From Malachius bipustulatus (Eukaryota > Arthropoda > Insecta > Coleoptera > Melyridae), in NCBI GenBank assembly GCA_910589415.1, contig OU342639.1, positions 5,464,268 through 5,528,267 of the forward strand: a stretch of DNA of 64,000 nucleotides. Reading direction: 5' to 3'. The notes beneath the pieces are model-generated. The model did not search any database and had not been told where the DNA came from. It saw only the letters and a list, made by a program, of their open reading frames with translations. Within the stretch, counting starts at the first letter, position 1. Every line of letters begins with the position of its first letter. Below, one piece after another: positions 12,502-25,352 of the stretch. The translations under genes and the position numbers were made by a program.

Positions 12502-12909
12502 CTGGGTGTGTTGTCACCTTTTTTATTAAATAATTTCCACGCCACTGACTTTATAATAAAAATAATGGCATTTTTGATAGATTCCATATGTTGCTTAGAG
12601 GAGAAAAGTCGTCTTAAGTTTTTGTCGTAGGACGCACTGTTTCTGAGATACTTCACAATGTACGAAACTGTACGAGGTAAAATATAAAAATCAATGCCAT
12701 TGATCTTTCCAGAAATTAATCATTTTTGTGTTCGTTATTGAACCGTGTTCCTATTTTGTGGAATATCTTGAAAACAGTGCGTTCCACAACAAAAACGTAA
12801 AAAGACGACTTTTCTCATCTAAACAAAACAAGGTGTCTACTAAAAATATTTGTAATAAAGTGAGTGGCGTAGAAATGATTTAATAAAAAAAGGTAACGAC
12901 GTACCCAGA
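12502..12909. mobile_element. ~410-bp foldback element with GTGGCGTAG arms
   Basis: CTGGGTGTGTTGTCACC and TTTCCACGCCACTGACTT on the left pair with AGTGGCGTAGAAATGATT and GGTAACGACGTACCCAG on the right. Inner arms carrying AGAAAAGTCGTCTT also pair. It is related to the CCACGCCACTG family seen at 16120-16560, 52640-53100 and 60417-61165. Confidence 0.65.
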
Positions 12910-13589
12910 TTTTTTTTCGCCTATTTTTGCATTTCCTACATGTCCTTAAAGTTTGTAACACGTATTCATTTTAACCCCCTGTGTAGTTCCTATGCCCACC
13001 TAAAAACCGATAATGAAATTCACTGTGGCTTATTGTTTATGGTTGTGTGTCAAGTTGAAGATGAGATTAAAAACGAAACGCTTTGCATGATGTATATGAT
13101 GCATCAAATAAGTTAGGGAGAGACGATTAGTTGTTATTTGTCTTTGTCGCATTCTCCTCGTATTTGTATTCCAAGTAGGTTCACGTAAGTCTTCCAGGGA
13201 TAAAAGATATTGATGATCCTGATCATACGGAAACGAATAAGACAGAAATTTCAGACTCTTTATTATCGAATTTAGCGTGGGGCGTTTGATAAGAAAAGAA
13301 ATTGCTCAATAAAAAAAATTGTAATAAAGTTTGAGTTTTAAATGCAGAAAAGAGGCGAGTTTCTTGTTAGGAAGTTTATTATTCTGTCGGAGATCCACTT
13401 GTCCTTGCGTTAGCCAAGACGAATAGACCATAGAGCCAAGAAAAATTTTATGGTTTTTAATCAAAATTGAATCTAAATGTTAAGTCGTCCATAAACTTTT
13501 CATTAGTGAAAGTCTCAATAAAAGATAGTAAGAAAATTGGTCTTTTTTTTTTTTTTGAAATTGTTGCCCGTTCAAATTTGCCGAGTAAA
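12910..13589. other. Intron filler
   Basis: AT-rich DNA. No gene, RNA or element ends were recognised. Confidence 0.5.
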
Positions 13590-14820
13590 TTTGACTACCG
13601 AAAAAATTCAAGATGGCGCGGGAAAATTAGTGTGTGAAATTTTTCGAAAATTTTTATCGGGATCTTCGAATGACGTGTATAGATCTCCAAAATAAGTGTT
13701 CCGAGGTATCCATGTTTGACAATTTTTCCAAGATGGCGGATTAAAGTCGAGGGTTGAGTTTTTTGTAGACGTTTGCGAGGGGGCTATCTCCCCTGAAGGC
13801 GCCAAGCGTCGATGACAGTTGTTACCGGTTTCGCATAGTCGATACATGTCGTCAGTCCGTAGGCTATGTTTATTTCCGATATCTTACAAAATGGCCGTTC
13901 TACAGCGACTTTAAAATGGCCGATGAAAAAAATGCAAATTTTGACTTTGACAGTTTATAAATGACGGACGGTAAGTATTACAAACTTCAAACCCGGTGTG
14001 TCGAATGAGGTTAGTATTAGCTATACGTTGGTACTTAAACGAAGCGATTCCGACATCCCGTTTGATAATTATTAAAAGATCGCGTCCGAAAAAAATCACT
14101 TTTTTTCGTGATTTTTTGAGAAGAAAATGCGAAATCAACGCCATCTTAAAAAAACTTACCGCGTTTTTTTCTCAGTTCGCCATTTTCTCAGGAACTATGC
14201 ACGTAAACGAAAAACAGATTTCGGTTCGGAATTTACAACGCTCCCAAAATGCCTGTCTGCAAATTTCAGCCGGTTTTATTTTTTTTCATTTATTCTCAAA
14301 AAAATCGAAAGAAAAATCACAAATTATTTCGTCGTTTTCTCCGAAACGGTGCAAGTTTTGTACGGACGATGATTTTCGGTCGATAGAGTTTGTCGACTAG
14401 AAGCGCGAAGTCAAATTCCGATCACGAAATTTTTCAAAATGGCCGCTACAGACGATTTTGAAAATTTTCAATTTTTTTTTTTTTAATCGACTTATAGGTG
14501 ACAGACGGTTGCATCAATTGCGACGAAATTTTGCAGTCTTCAAGAACCATTTCTTAGATCATGCCGGTGCCTCTTCGATCATCCCCCGACCGACGTGTCC
14601 AACGTTACGGTCAAAAATGTCCGAGCGGTTCAAAATCTTCACGATTTCCGAGCAAAATCAATGAAAATAAGTTATATTTCGAAAATTTTTTCCTCGGTAA
14701 TTTCCGTACATCGGGATTCGGGGATCATTTTCGGAATCGGTGCAGTTTAACCAAGACAAAATTTATTTGTTTTTTTCTCAAATTTGAGTCTAAAAATAAA
14801 GGTAGTATGGTAAATTACTG
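13590..14820 (+). repeat. Degenerate AAAATGGC(C)GC repeat complex
   Basis: Related segments recur here: CAAGATGGCG... at 13610 and 13728, AAAATGGCCGATGAA at 13913 with GACAGTTTATAAATGACGGACGG, and AAAATGGCCGCTACAGACG at 14438 with AGGTGACAGACGG and GACGAAATTTTGCAG. The last is closely matched at 57415-57530. Open frames here (for example 13996-14400) are by-products of the repeat and show no domain. Confidence 0.5.
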
Positions 14821-15589
14821 AGAGCAGTTTTTTTGCTCAATGTTGAGCAAGTCGATTTTTCTTATAAGTTTCTGGGGTCAAAAAATTCATCCGTTTTTGA
14901 AGTTTCAAACAATTCAAGTGAAAAAAAAAGGATAAAATATGTATTTTTTTGAAAATTATTTAGTTTAGAGTCTTAATCGGTTCTTAAAACCAAGACAAAT
15001 CTTACGTTTTTTTTTTGTCCTCAAAATGGTAAGTCGCCCATAACACTTTTATTTTGGAGAGCAGTTTTTTGCGGTCTTAAGAAGGCCGATTATTCGTTAA
15101 AAAAAATTGGTTCAAAAAATTCTTGTCCATTTTTGTTTTGAAGTTGGTCCAAACAAAACTGTTTGAAAAATATAAAAAATGTAGTTTTTGGAAGTTATCG
15201 ACAGTATAAAGAGTTTTTCTCAAAATTGAGTCTAATAATAAGTAAAATTCTTAACCATTTTTGAAGTTGGTGCAAAACTGTTTAATTTAAGTGAAAAAAA
15301 TTGTTTATATCAAAATATTCTTATCCGTTTTCAAAGTCTCAGCCAGGAGACTGGACAAATTAGTCAAAAACTGTACAATTTAGATTAGACAAAAAATGTG
15401 CGAAAAATCTATTTTTTGAAAATTATCGACAGGTGGGACATTCGGAACACGCGTTCGTGTAGACCAGTGGCGGATCGTGATTGCAAAGTTAGTGAAGTGA
15501 AGATTCTACCCAGGACAAGGTCCAACCCCCGAAAATTCGATTTTTGTAAAGTTCGGTCAACTCGATTTTTTTGTTAAATAAAAAAACTG

Positions 15590-15745
15590 ACATTGCAAAA
15601 ATAAAGCTGGTCAATAACTGCAATGAAAATGTGGTTTCAGTTTTTTCCAAATCTTCACTAATAACGTCAATAAATAAGAAAAACTAAAAATGTAAATTTT
15701 GGGGTTTTCAAAATAATAATCAAAACAATTTTTGAAATCTCTTTC
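15590..15745 (+). repeat. Dispersed repeat, inverted copy at 55810-55965
   Basis: Features such as TGCAAAAATAAAGCTGGTCAAT, CTTCACTAATAACGTCAAT and GGGGTTTTCAAAATAATAATC here appear as reverse complements at 55810-55965, with few differences over ~150 bp. Confidence 0.7.
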
Positions 15746-15869
15746 CGCCATTGCATTGTCCTTCTGGTTAGCCACCTTTTTACCAATTTAACCGACTCTG
15801 TAGCTCCCACGGTTTCCGGATTCCCATCCTGTTCGTTCTTATCACGGTTCTTATCTTGGACACAATATA

Positions 15870-16801
15870 CAGAGTGTTTACTGTAAGGTTGGCCAAACTT
15901 TACAGGCTGATTCTTCAGACTAAAATAAGCAAAAATTTCCCATTAACATGTGTCCGGAAATGCACCGTTTTTGAGATACAGGGTGTCGAAGAAATATTCT
16001 ATTTCCAGGTTTTTGACGATATCTCAGGAACCGTATGAGATACATTGTTCAGCTCTTAGATACACTATGTGCTCACTGATCCCCTATTTTCGCCGTAAAA
16101 TAAGGGTTTAAAAAATTTAGTGGCGTAGATTTAGGGTATTTTGATGGTTTCGACCTCCTAATTTCTACGCCACTGGAATAAATGCGATTTTAAGCAGCGC
16201 CTTTGAACCGTCCATGTTTTCTGTACCAAAAAGGTACTCTTGGTTGACGGCTCTAAAATGAACCGTTTCCGAGAAAAATGTCATTTTATGAGAGAAAACA
16301 TTGATTATAGGAATAAGTTTTCACTTACTTTAATTTTTCCAAAATGGTGTTGAAAAATCGTTAAAAAAGTGATGTTTTCTCTCATAAAATGCCATTTTTC
16401 TCGGAAACGGTTCACTTTAGAGCCGTTAACCAAGAGTACCTTTTTTGTGTTGAAAACATGGGCGGTTCAAAGGCGCTGCTTAAAATCGCATTTATTCCAG
16501 TGGCGTAGAAATTAGGGGGTCGAAACCCCCTAAAAACCCTATGTCTACGCCAATGAATTTTTTAAAAACCTTTCTTTTACAGCGAAAATAAGGGGATCAG
16601 TGAGCACATAGTGTGTATAAGAGCTGAACATTGTATCTCATACGGTTCCCGAGATATCGTCAAAAAAACAGGAAAAATAATATTTCTTCGACACCCTGTA
16701 TCTCAGAAACGGTGCATTTCCGGACACACGTTAATGGGAAATTTTTTGTAGTCTGAAGAATCAGCCTGTGAAGTTTGGCCAACCTTACAGTAAACATCCC
16801 G
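15870..16801. mobile_element. ~0.93-kb palindromic MITE, copy 1
   Basis: It is TA-flanked (15868-15869 and 16802-16803). The left arm starts CAGAGTGTTTACTGTAAGG; the right arm is its reverse complement, ending CCTTACAGTAAACATCCCG. The arms are ~430 bp each and include CCGTTTTTGAGATACAGGG, a GTGGCGTAGA box, and AACCGTTTCCGAGAAAAATG. The asymmetric core is ~75 bp (16302-16375). A second copy lies at 52396-53302 with the core reversed. Confidence 0.8.
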
Positions 16802-16805
16802 TATA

Positions 16806-17206
16806 CAGAGTGTTCGGTAACGGGCCAGCCAAAATTAAACGTCATGTATAAAATCGTATTGTAAGCATAAAAAAAAGAATACCGTTTTTTTCAAATCGGC
16901 TTTCGCTTAGGAAATAATACCTATAATGTAAAACCAAGACAGCTATGAAATTCCAAATTAATAATTTATTGTTTGACAGTGTCTTATCTTTTAATCAGAG
17001 GTGTCAACGGTGCGTGACTTTTCGTTAGAGCTTGTTGTTTAATTAGGCCGTTCAGTTTTGGAAAATTTGTTGTTTTCATGGCTGACTATGATTTCACAAT
17101 TTTGGAAATATTTCTGATCTGAAAAAAACGCTTTTCTTTTTTTTATCTTAAAATTCGATTTTATAGATGACGTTTGATTATGACTGGCCCGTTACCGAAC
17201 ATCCTG
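16806..17206. mobile_element. ~400-bp MITE directly abutting the previous one
   Basis: CAGAGTGTTCGGTAACGGGCC on the left and GGCCCGTTACCGAACATCCTG on the right, flanked by TA. Inner arms also pair (TAAACGTCATGTATAAAATCG with ATTTTATAGATGACGTTTGA). Only TATA separates it from the neighbouring palindrome. Confidence 0.75.
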
Positions 17207-17312
17207 TATACCTATTGTTATAGTATTTCCATTTACAACCTTTGAATCACCATAACAATGATTCCAAAAAAAAAAAACATATGTGAACTGTTGACGTGAG
17301 CTATTAAGATTT

Positions 17313-17419
17313 GGTCCAGGGTAATTTACTTTGGACGTTTCGTCTACAACTGCGACAGACATCAGTGGAAGTTGATGATGTTGTCGAACTCTATGTCTAT
17401 ATGTAAATTACCCTGGACC
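17313..17419. repeat. Short perfect terminal inverted repeat (107 bp)
   Basis: GGTCCAGGGTAATTTAC at the left end is exactly reverse-complemented at the right end. The inside includes ACAACTGCGACAGACATC and is not palindromic. It may be a very short MITE. Confidence 0.6.
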
Positions 17420-18839
17420 GCATGTCATAAGACAATTCGTCCTGCACACTGTCCTGAAAGTGGATTTAAATGCCTCGGTTTGTTATCTTTAACTGTAACC
17501 AAAAAAGACTAAAAGACTGGTCTTAAAATAGAAGCCTGTATAAAATTTTAAAGCATTTCCACAAGAGAATAATAATTATAAATTCGCCGTGATGGTGAAT
17601 ATAAGATGAGACGTGCCCCTGGCCGTTTTCCGGTAATGCGGGAAGAAAAATAGGTAGATATAGGCAGGTAAGGGTGGCTGGCTGCCCTGCCTACTTACGT
17701 CGTAGTACGTGCCTTTGTAATCAGTCAAAGCTTGATAAAGGAGAGTCTCTCCGCAGTTTTATGAAAATATCCCCTCCAATAACTAAGCAATAAATAAATT
17801 AGTCACGTTTTCAACTGAGAAAACTGAACGTTAAATTAAGTCCGAAATTACTTGACAGAGAATGAAAAAACGAAAATCGATGTTTAGGCCGAACAAAAGT
17901 TACTTCAAAAATAAGCGTTTCATTAAATATTTATGAAAAGTGCTTTCGTTTTTGCTGAAATTCAGCTGCGTTCCCAGTTTAATAATGTCCCTGAAAAGTG
18001 ACGAAGGAAACCCGAAGATTGCTAACAAAATATTCAAGCAGTAATCCGTCGGCAATAAACAAGTTGGGAGTTTTAATCGCAATTTCAAAGTTCGCACGTA
18101 TTTTATATTTTAAGAAATAATATTACGGAAGAGTCGTTATATACATTTAGAAGGATTCGTTAAAAGGGCCTTAGTTATAATGAGAGTTAATTGAGCGAGG
18201 GCAATTTCAAAGTGGAACTCCAACATGAAGCTGTTTGCCATATTATAACGAGAATGAAGGGACCCGTGAAAAATTACGAGAAACTCTGAGGTGTCCGTCC
18301 CTCCTCTCATCTCGAACTCGGATCATTTTCATGTAAATATTGATAAACAAAGGTCTTGAAATTACAATTACCCCTACCCACCACCACCATCACCCACCTC
18401 CCTACCCCACCACCGATTCATATTCGGTTTAGGTGTTGTTGTAGGTCTTTGATATTAATTATAATTATTCTATCATTAAACCGTTAACCTAATTCGTCTG
18501 CATGGAACGAGTCCTACTTGACGTTTTCTCGTTTGATAATTTTCCCCGAGGGAGGAGAGTTCAAGCTCCAACAAAACAGCTCACCACATTTTACCACTAA
18601 CGTACCGTATTAACCTCATTTTGTCGTTAATACAAACTGATGTCCTACATCCTAAACTATATTTAAGTTTCAAAAAAATTGACATTTCCACTTCTTTTTA
18701 TCTTGACATCTATTTATGGAGTTGCGAAGTTTAAATAGAAAAAAAAGTTATCATCGGTCATGGAATCAGAAATTATGAATCATTTTTGAAATGAACAAAA
18801 AAAAAAAAAAAAACGAGCGGTACATGCACAATTTTGTGA
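17420..18839. other. Intron filler
   Basis: AT-rich DNA with a CCACCACCAT/CCCACC low-complexity patch at 18370-18412. No gene was recognised. Confidence 0.5.
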
Positions 18840-19028
18840 GTATGGACACGTAAAGCGTTACCTAGGAAACTGTCTTTCATGAATGACGATGTTAAATTTA
18901 ATATTTTACAAGCTTTCCAAGAACATCCTACAATGTATACGCGTCAAGCCGCACGTATACTGTCAAGTAGGTCCGTCGACCGTTTTAAAATGCCCGAAAA
19001 AAGGAAATTGCTCTATAAAGTATTATAG
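18840..19028 (+). pseudogene. Transposase N-terminal helix-turn-helix fragment (decayed)
   Basis: This open stretch has no ATG at its start and ends at TAG. It encodes about 62 residues including FNILQAFQEHP followed by YTRQAARIL and SRSVDR. In insect Tc1/mariner-type and related transposases the second DNA-binding helix-turn-helix reads much the same (xxVLxAFxENPxxSTRQAAR-LGIS-SVxRIL). No catalytic DDE/D region follows and the frame stops soon, so this is a remnant. The call rests on the motif alone. Confidence 0.45.
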
Positions 19029-22009
19029 CTTGTGCTACTATAAAGTAAAGATTATAATTTGAATTGGCCAATAAAAGTCTCCCTCCATGAAACTATATTT
19101 AATTAAAAAACTCTACGTTGTGTTTATTTTTCGTTCAACTTTTAAAATAAACCAAACCTTTTTTCACTCTTTACCTTGTGAAAGGGCTGAATTCACCCAC
19201 CAATCGGAGAAATAAACCATGCATAAAAACTCAGACCTCTTTGATAACAAAGTAATGTTTTAGATGAAATGGCCAATTTAACTTTGTAAGTCTTATTGAA
19301 GTCGAGGGCGATTTTTTTAATTCGAAACATTTTCCCGTAAAGTTTGTCTTTTTTCAGATATCCTGAAAAACCGAAAGTGTTGAATTCGAAAATTGAACTT
19401 TTAACGTAAATATGTATAGTATAGCTGAATTTCAGGTCAACAAAAAATATGTGTATAAATCGTTTTTTCGTAAAGGGTGAAGAAAATCTGAAACAGTTAC
19501 GTTAAAATTTTAATTGGACTTTGAAAATAGTTCAGTAGAAAATCAAATATCTGGATTTTAATTGAAAAGTCAAATATTTGTTAAATTTTAATTTTAAAGC
19601 GCGAGATTTTGCAAGTTCTCATATCGGTCCTGAGGTCCTGACGTTTGTTTCAAAAATAAGTTATTTAATTAACGTCATTTATTTCAACAATAATAAAATA
19701 TACAGTCAAAAAAAAAACATTCATATATAAAATACAAAATGACCCTACGTTGTGTTTTTATTTAAAATTTTAATTCGTCAAAACTTACAAAAATGTTCAA
19801 TCAGCATCAGAGCTCTCGTATTTTCTTTATAAATATGTAACGGGTTTTCGATTTACATTGGTCAAATAATACTTTAATAATATTAGTTTCAGTAAATTTG
19901 AATATCCATTATGTATTTAGATTGGATTATGCTATGCTGTAGGAATCAATTTAATTTTGAAAATGGTGCTACCAACTGCTGCTACGAAACACCTATTTCA
20001 ATTATCCGGGGCTATTATAGTTCCTACTAAGCGCCAGTGTATGGGGTAATAATAATAATAATTGATGCTCGATTAGTTGTTTATACCTAGATGCAATTGC
20101 AGGTGGATGCAATTTTGGAATTTATGGATCAGCGATCAGTGCTGTAAACATTTTACATTTTAGAATGTGTAACAACTGTTGTAAATCTGAATGTGCACAT
20201 AATATAGTTTTAATATTGATTAATACTTAATTGCTAATTGTTCAGATTACAATTATATATTTCTACCATCAATAGTATGTATGCAAAATTTTATTATTTA
20301 ATTTTCCACGGGAAATTGATGCATTTTGTCCATTCGATTGATATCACGTACCTATTATAATGGTAAACAAACAGTGATTAAAAATTGCTGCTTTATTTAT
20401 AATACTACGTTTGAATATGATTTAGTAGTATTAGTACCTATAATTAGGTCGTAAAAAATAAAAGATAATTGATTTGTTTGTTTATACCATCAGTAATTGT
20501 TTCTAGCTTACTTGCAAAGAAGTTATCGCTCATTCTTTATTTTTATTGCGATTTGTATCTATTGTTCATGTTCTAAATAGATATGCATTATCATTTTTTA
20601 CTAAAAAGAAAAGAATAATAATTCTTAATTATTTAGTTTATTTTATTTCGACTCTGACCTCACCTTTGAAAAAATTATCGCGTACTTACTATTACGTCAA
20701 TCTGACATCAATAAAAATAATGATAAAGAGTGAGTAATAAAAAATCAATTGACGGTAGTCCATATGGACGAGTCAGATAATAAGACATATATTCTACAAC
20801 TTAATTATTGTGATTTATTTGACACTAGTTCTAATGTTAGGAATTACATATCGATTATTGAGCGACATACGTTACAAAAACTCACTCTTTACTAATTACT
20901 TAAATTATACGTCAAGTCTGACGTTTTAATAGTAAATGTCAAAGAGATCCTAAATCCTTTAGCGATCGTCGGCGCCCATATTTCCCGAGTTTCGCCTACA
21001 CGGGAAATGATCGGTTATTAACGCATAAATCAATATTACGTACATATCAACTCCGGCCTTCTACGACCACCTGTTCGCGAGCTATAGGTAAAAGTGGAAA
21101 ATTTTGAACTGAAAACTTTAGAGAAAATAACTTTTACTTAGGCACGAAAAATAATTTTTTCAGTAACGATGGAGAAGATGTGTAGAATTTTGCCTTTCTC
21201 ATGCACATAGTTTTTTTGTTTTTCCCAGAAATCGATTTTCTTTTTCCCTCCAAACCGGCCGCTCATCCTTTGGTGATATTTGCTCAGAAATGATAACATC
21301 TGGCAGCTGCAGCTGAAAAGTTTTGATTTTTTTAACTGGCTCCTGCTAAAAAACAAACAATTTTATCCAGCACATAGAAATCGATTTCGATATCGATCGA
21401 TTTGAGCGGAAATTTGTTTCATCGAATATCTCGTAAGTTATAGGTTTTACGTCAATAATTTTGTTGTCATCAAATTTTTGCATTACGTAATTATGCACAA
21501 AAAAGATTATACCCAAACTTTAGGAGGACCAATAATAATTCTCAAGATATAGGTACGATAGAATTCAAGAAGCGTATTCTTTACATGGTGGTTTAAGTTG
21601 CAGTGTGCCTGGGTAGGGCTTACTATCAAACCATGTCAATTAAATGTGTTTTTTCGCCTTTTTTGCATTTTCCCAACTTATTCCAAACATTTTTACGGGG
21701 AGAAAACGAACTTCTCTGCTACCCCCATTGTCTATTGAAAATAATTCCAATTTTACAGAAATTTTTGTTGTGTTAGTTGTGTTGTGCTGTGACCCATTTC
21801 GGATTTTTCGTGACTTACCTTCATTATTTATTAAAAAAATTATGTTCTGTGAGAGATTTTCTTTTTGCATCTGCTCTCCCCTCCTCCGAAAATAGTCATA
21901 TGAACGCTCTTGATGTTAACAGCTGGCATTAATCACAAAAGTCATGTTTTGTTCTTGCACCTCAGAATACTGAACACAACGAACACAACAAAAATTCATT
22001 CTCACAGAA
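19029..22009. other. Intron filler with small repeat remnants
   Basis: No gene. The part 21225-21300 (CCAAACCGGCCGCTCATCC...GTGATAT) and the part 21900-22005 (ACAGCTGGCATTAATCACAAAAGTCATG...GAACACAAC) resemble, in the same orientation, 34603-34720 on the far side of the foldback/retrotransposon block. Confidence 0.45.
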
Positions 22010-23083
22010 AACGACTATTCGGGTGAAGTTAGCAACGGGAGTGGCTAAACATCCGGCTCCAGTACGAAGATAATTTAATTACATAGTCTGCTATTATTTC
22101 TTGAACGACAATGAAATGCCACTTCATGAAGTCATGTGAGGATATTTGCATGTAAAAATAAAAAATCCTAGCAACCTATAGTTTTTGTAGTTTCAAGATC
22201 ATTTTTACAGCTGTAAATCTGCATGAACTTCCAAAATTCATGGCGGCCGTTCTGGGCCCGCACAAGACGAGTTTTTACAACGTCGCGACAGGGTTGATCT
22301 TTCTCTTTCGTGTGGAAAAATAAAAACCGCAGCAACGCATCAAGGGCAGTATATTTATAGGTGAAAATCGAAAATTACAACATCTGAACTTCTGATTAGA
22401 AAATTCAAAAAATTATGGAGGCCGTTTTGAGCCCGGACAAGACAAGTTTTCACAACGGTGGTACAGGGTTGACCTTTCTCCTTCGTTTGGAAAAATAAAA
22501 ACCACAACGACGCACGAAAGGCAGTTTTTATATCCCAAAATCGAAAATTACAACACGCGAATTCGGAATTTCAAAAAATCGTGGTGGCCGGTGTGGGCCC
22601 GGATAAGGCGAGTTTTCACAAGGGCATGATGGGGTTGATCTTTCTCCTTGGCGTGGAAAAATAAAAACCCCATCACCGCATCAAGGGTAGTTTTTATAGG
22701 CGAAAATCGAAAATTACAACATCTGAATATCCAGATTCGGAAATTAAAAAAAATCATGGCGGCTGTTCTGGGCCCGAACAAAATGAGTTTTTATAACAGC
22801 GTGGAAGTGTTGATCTTTCTTATTGGTGTGGAAAATAGAAACCCCAGCGACACATCAAGGGCAGTTTTTATAGCCGGCGAAAATGGAAAGTTACAACATC
22901 TGAATATCCTGATTTTCAGCTATAAAAACTACCCTTGATGTGGTTTCTTATTTTTCGACACGACGGAAAAAGATCTACTATTTCACGCTATTGTGAAAAC
23001 TTGTCTTGTCCGGGTCCAGAAAGGCCGCCATGATTTTTTTTCCAAATCCGATTATCCAGCTGTTGCAATTTTCGATTTTCGGC
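22010..23083 (+). mobile_element. Foldback element, left arm, centre and start of right arm
   Basis: The left arm begins near GGGTGAAGTTAGCAACGGGAGTGG and then holds four ~170-bp tandem subrepeats. Each has GGCGGCCGTTCTGGGCCCG-like, AAGACGAGTTTT and GAAAATCGAAAATTACAAC boxes (cores near 22240, 22413, 22579, 22755). The symmetry centre is near 22930, after which the units run inverted. The right arm is cut at 23083 by the LTR retrotransposon and resumes at 34050. It is non-coding and built like Foldback (FB)-type transposons. Confidence 0.75.
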
Positions 23084-24629
23084 TGTAACGTCGTTAAAGG
23101 TTTTATTCTTTAATTAGCTCCATTTAATATTATTAAGTAAGATATTATTGTCTAAATCCCTACTATAAAGGTGTCCGCCTAGCCACTTTATTTAATTGAA
23201 ACATGAATTTCGATCCAACATCGCCACCTGTTGCCGAGTGGTAAAACTAACTAAACTAGGCAAGTTCAAGATCCCTACCTTGTAGTACAATCTGTAACTT
23301 CTTTCTCTTACAATCTTCCTTTTCGATTAACTAGAAACACAGATGTCGCTGTGATGTAGTTTAGGAAGATTTACTAACGTCTCTTTGAGTTGCGCGAACG
23401 GTCTGTCTTCCGGAGATCTGAACAGGCTTGGCCATCTTCCATTCTTGGTGCTTGAAGCGACCAGTCGCACCCCTACCTTTTCTCTTTATCTAAGGACCGA
23501 TTATTATATCGGTTCTTTTCTACCTACCCTATCAATCGGGGCACTATCTTATTTCGTCGGAAAACCTATCTACGGAGTTGAACCCCACCTGTCTTCACAG
23601 ACGCCATATTGGTTTTCATACTTTCTACGTCCGAATATCTGCTTTTATGGAAGGAATCTCCTACATTATCTGAAGGTTTTGCTGCTACCTGCCCCTGAAT
23701 ACTGGATCTCATCATTCGGAGCCTCATATTTTCATCTTTCATCTAACCTCGAAGGACGACCACGCTACCAGAGTTAGGCACGTGTTCCCACGGGACACGA
23801 CACCGTCCACCAGTCTTTCTGCCACCCCAGAGGGAGACCACGGTCTCTTATCCTGAGATTTCGTCCAGGGCCCCGCTCTCCAGTCTCGGCACGACATTCC
23901 AAGGATGGCAAAATGTCGTATCAGTAAGCAAAGTGTGACATAACCTTTTATTGCTCAGAGTGATATCCGAGAAATCTGTTAGGAGTTTTATGTCGTTCTA
24001 CCGCCTTATCTCGTCGTGAGATTGATGTTTTATTAATTAAAACTTATATTAATAATAACTTTGAAATACCTGATATACAATCATTACCATTATTATTCAA
24101 GTAATACTTGAAATGAACTTGTCAATTATTATGTGAAGGAAAAAATAGATCTATTATTTTCTCTACCAGTTAAACTGTTAAATGAGATATTTTACGATTA
24201 ACTTCAGGATCAATTAATTAGTAATTTCATAACCATAGAATTTCAATCATTTATTTTATAAACAGAATAAATAAATATACTTTTCATTAAAAGATCAATT
24301 CTATTATTCAGTAGGTAGATACTACAGTAGTTAGAAATAGTTAACATCTCATAACCTGAGTGAATTTTGATGCCTTTATAGTTCAGGTTACTTTAGATCT
24401 ATTATTCAAAATTAAAAGGTCATCTGGCATCCCAGTACCTTATATCTTAGGGGTAATTAAACCGTACCGCTTTATGCTGCTGATGCTACTACAATCGCTT
24501 GAAATCTGAATGAGATTTTGGTGCATCAATTAATACTTCGGCCCAACGAAGGTAAGTCGGCAATTGTTTTTCAACAACGTTCGAATTTTAATTGGCCCAG
24601 AGCCTAATCTAATAAGTCCGACCGCAGCA
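23084..24629 (+). repeat. 5' LTR (1546 bp)
   Basis: It starts TGTAACGTCG and ends GACCGCAGCA. It holds a 130-codon open frame at 23385-23777 that lacks an ATG (opens at TTG) and matches no domain, so I do not call it a gene. AATAAA occurs near 24264. A CGTGTTCCCACGGGACACG near-palindrome lies at ~23779. Confidence 0.95.
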
Positions 24630-24631
24630 AT

Positions 24632-24649
24632 TGGCACTCCCCGGTGTGG
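24632..24649 (+). other. Primer binding site
   Basis: TGGCACTCCCCGGTGTGG begins two bases after the LTR and starts with the TGG that pairs with tRNA CCA. I could not match it to a particular insect tRNA from memory. Confidence 0.6.
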
Positions 24650-25352
24650 AACGTTTACTTCTTTGAATTAGAAATCCAATTTATCTTTATCTTTTTTTTT
24701 GGCTTTTATGTATCTAGGATTTTCATAAAATAAATCTCATAATTATTTGAACTTTACGATTTGTCTGCGATATCACTTGATATTTATATAAATTTCTCTT
24801 GTTGCTTACTGCATGTATTATTTATTGAAAGCTTTTGCATGACTACTTAGTTTTAAGTGTTATTGTTCCCTAATATATGTGTACCTACCTAATTATCTTT
24901 GTGCAAAGTGCCGTGTCGCGAAAATACCTACTTTTTCTTACCGCTACACTGCCGCTAAAGGGTAACCTTGAAAAGGAGCTTTACGGAGTGGTTGATTATA
25001 CCGTCGCGATGTCTCGAGCAAGTTTAGAGAAGCTTAATTCCGTACGGAGAGGATACTCGATACGAGAGCTCTGTAGTTAAGCTGTCTTTGAAAACTGTAT
25101 CCAAAAATCTTTCCCTGAAAATTACCTTACCATTTTCTCATTAAGTTAGGTTAGGTTTCCATTAATCTTTGACTCTCCAGTCAGCTGTTGGTATTAGTGC
25201 CGACGAGCGCTAAAGCTACGAGCAGTGTTGCGACGTATCCCTAGCATTCTTTACGTCAAACGTAGAAAACGAATTCTTTACGTGTAAAGATACACCATAG
25301 CGTCACATAGCTTTTTCGATCCCTACCTTACCGACTTTAGTAGATTTCAATC
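24650..25352 (+). other. Retrotransposon 5' leader
   Basis: About 700 bases of untranslated leader between PBS and gag. A 67-codon frame at 24877-25080 has no recognisable domain. Packaging signals would be expected here but cannot be pinpointed. Confidence 0.5.

Noticed and set aside
13996..14400. 134-codon frame
   Set aside because: Lies in a degenerate repeat, Phe/Lys/Ser-rich, no domain.
23385..23777. 130-codon frame inside the LTR, repeated at 32801-33193
   Set aside because: No ATG, no family, and identical in both copies simply because the LTRs are identical.
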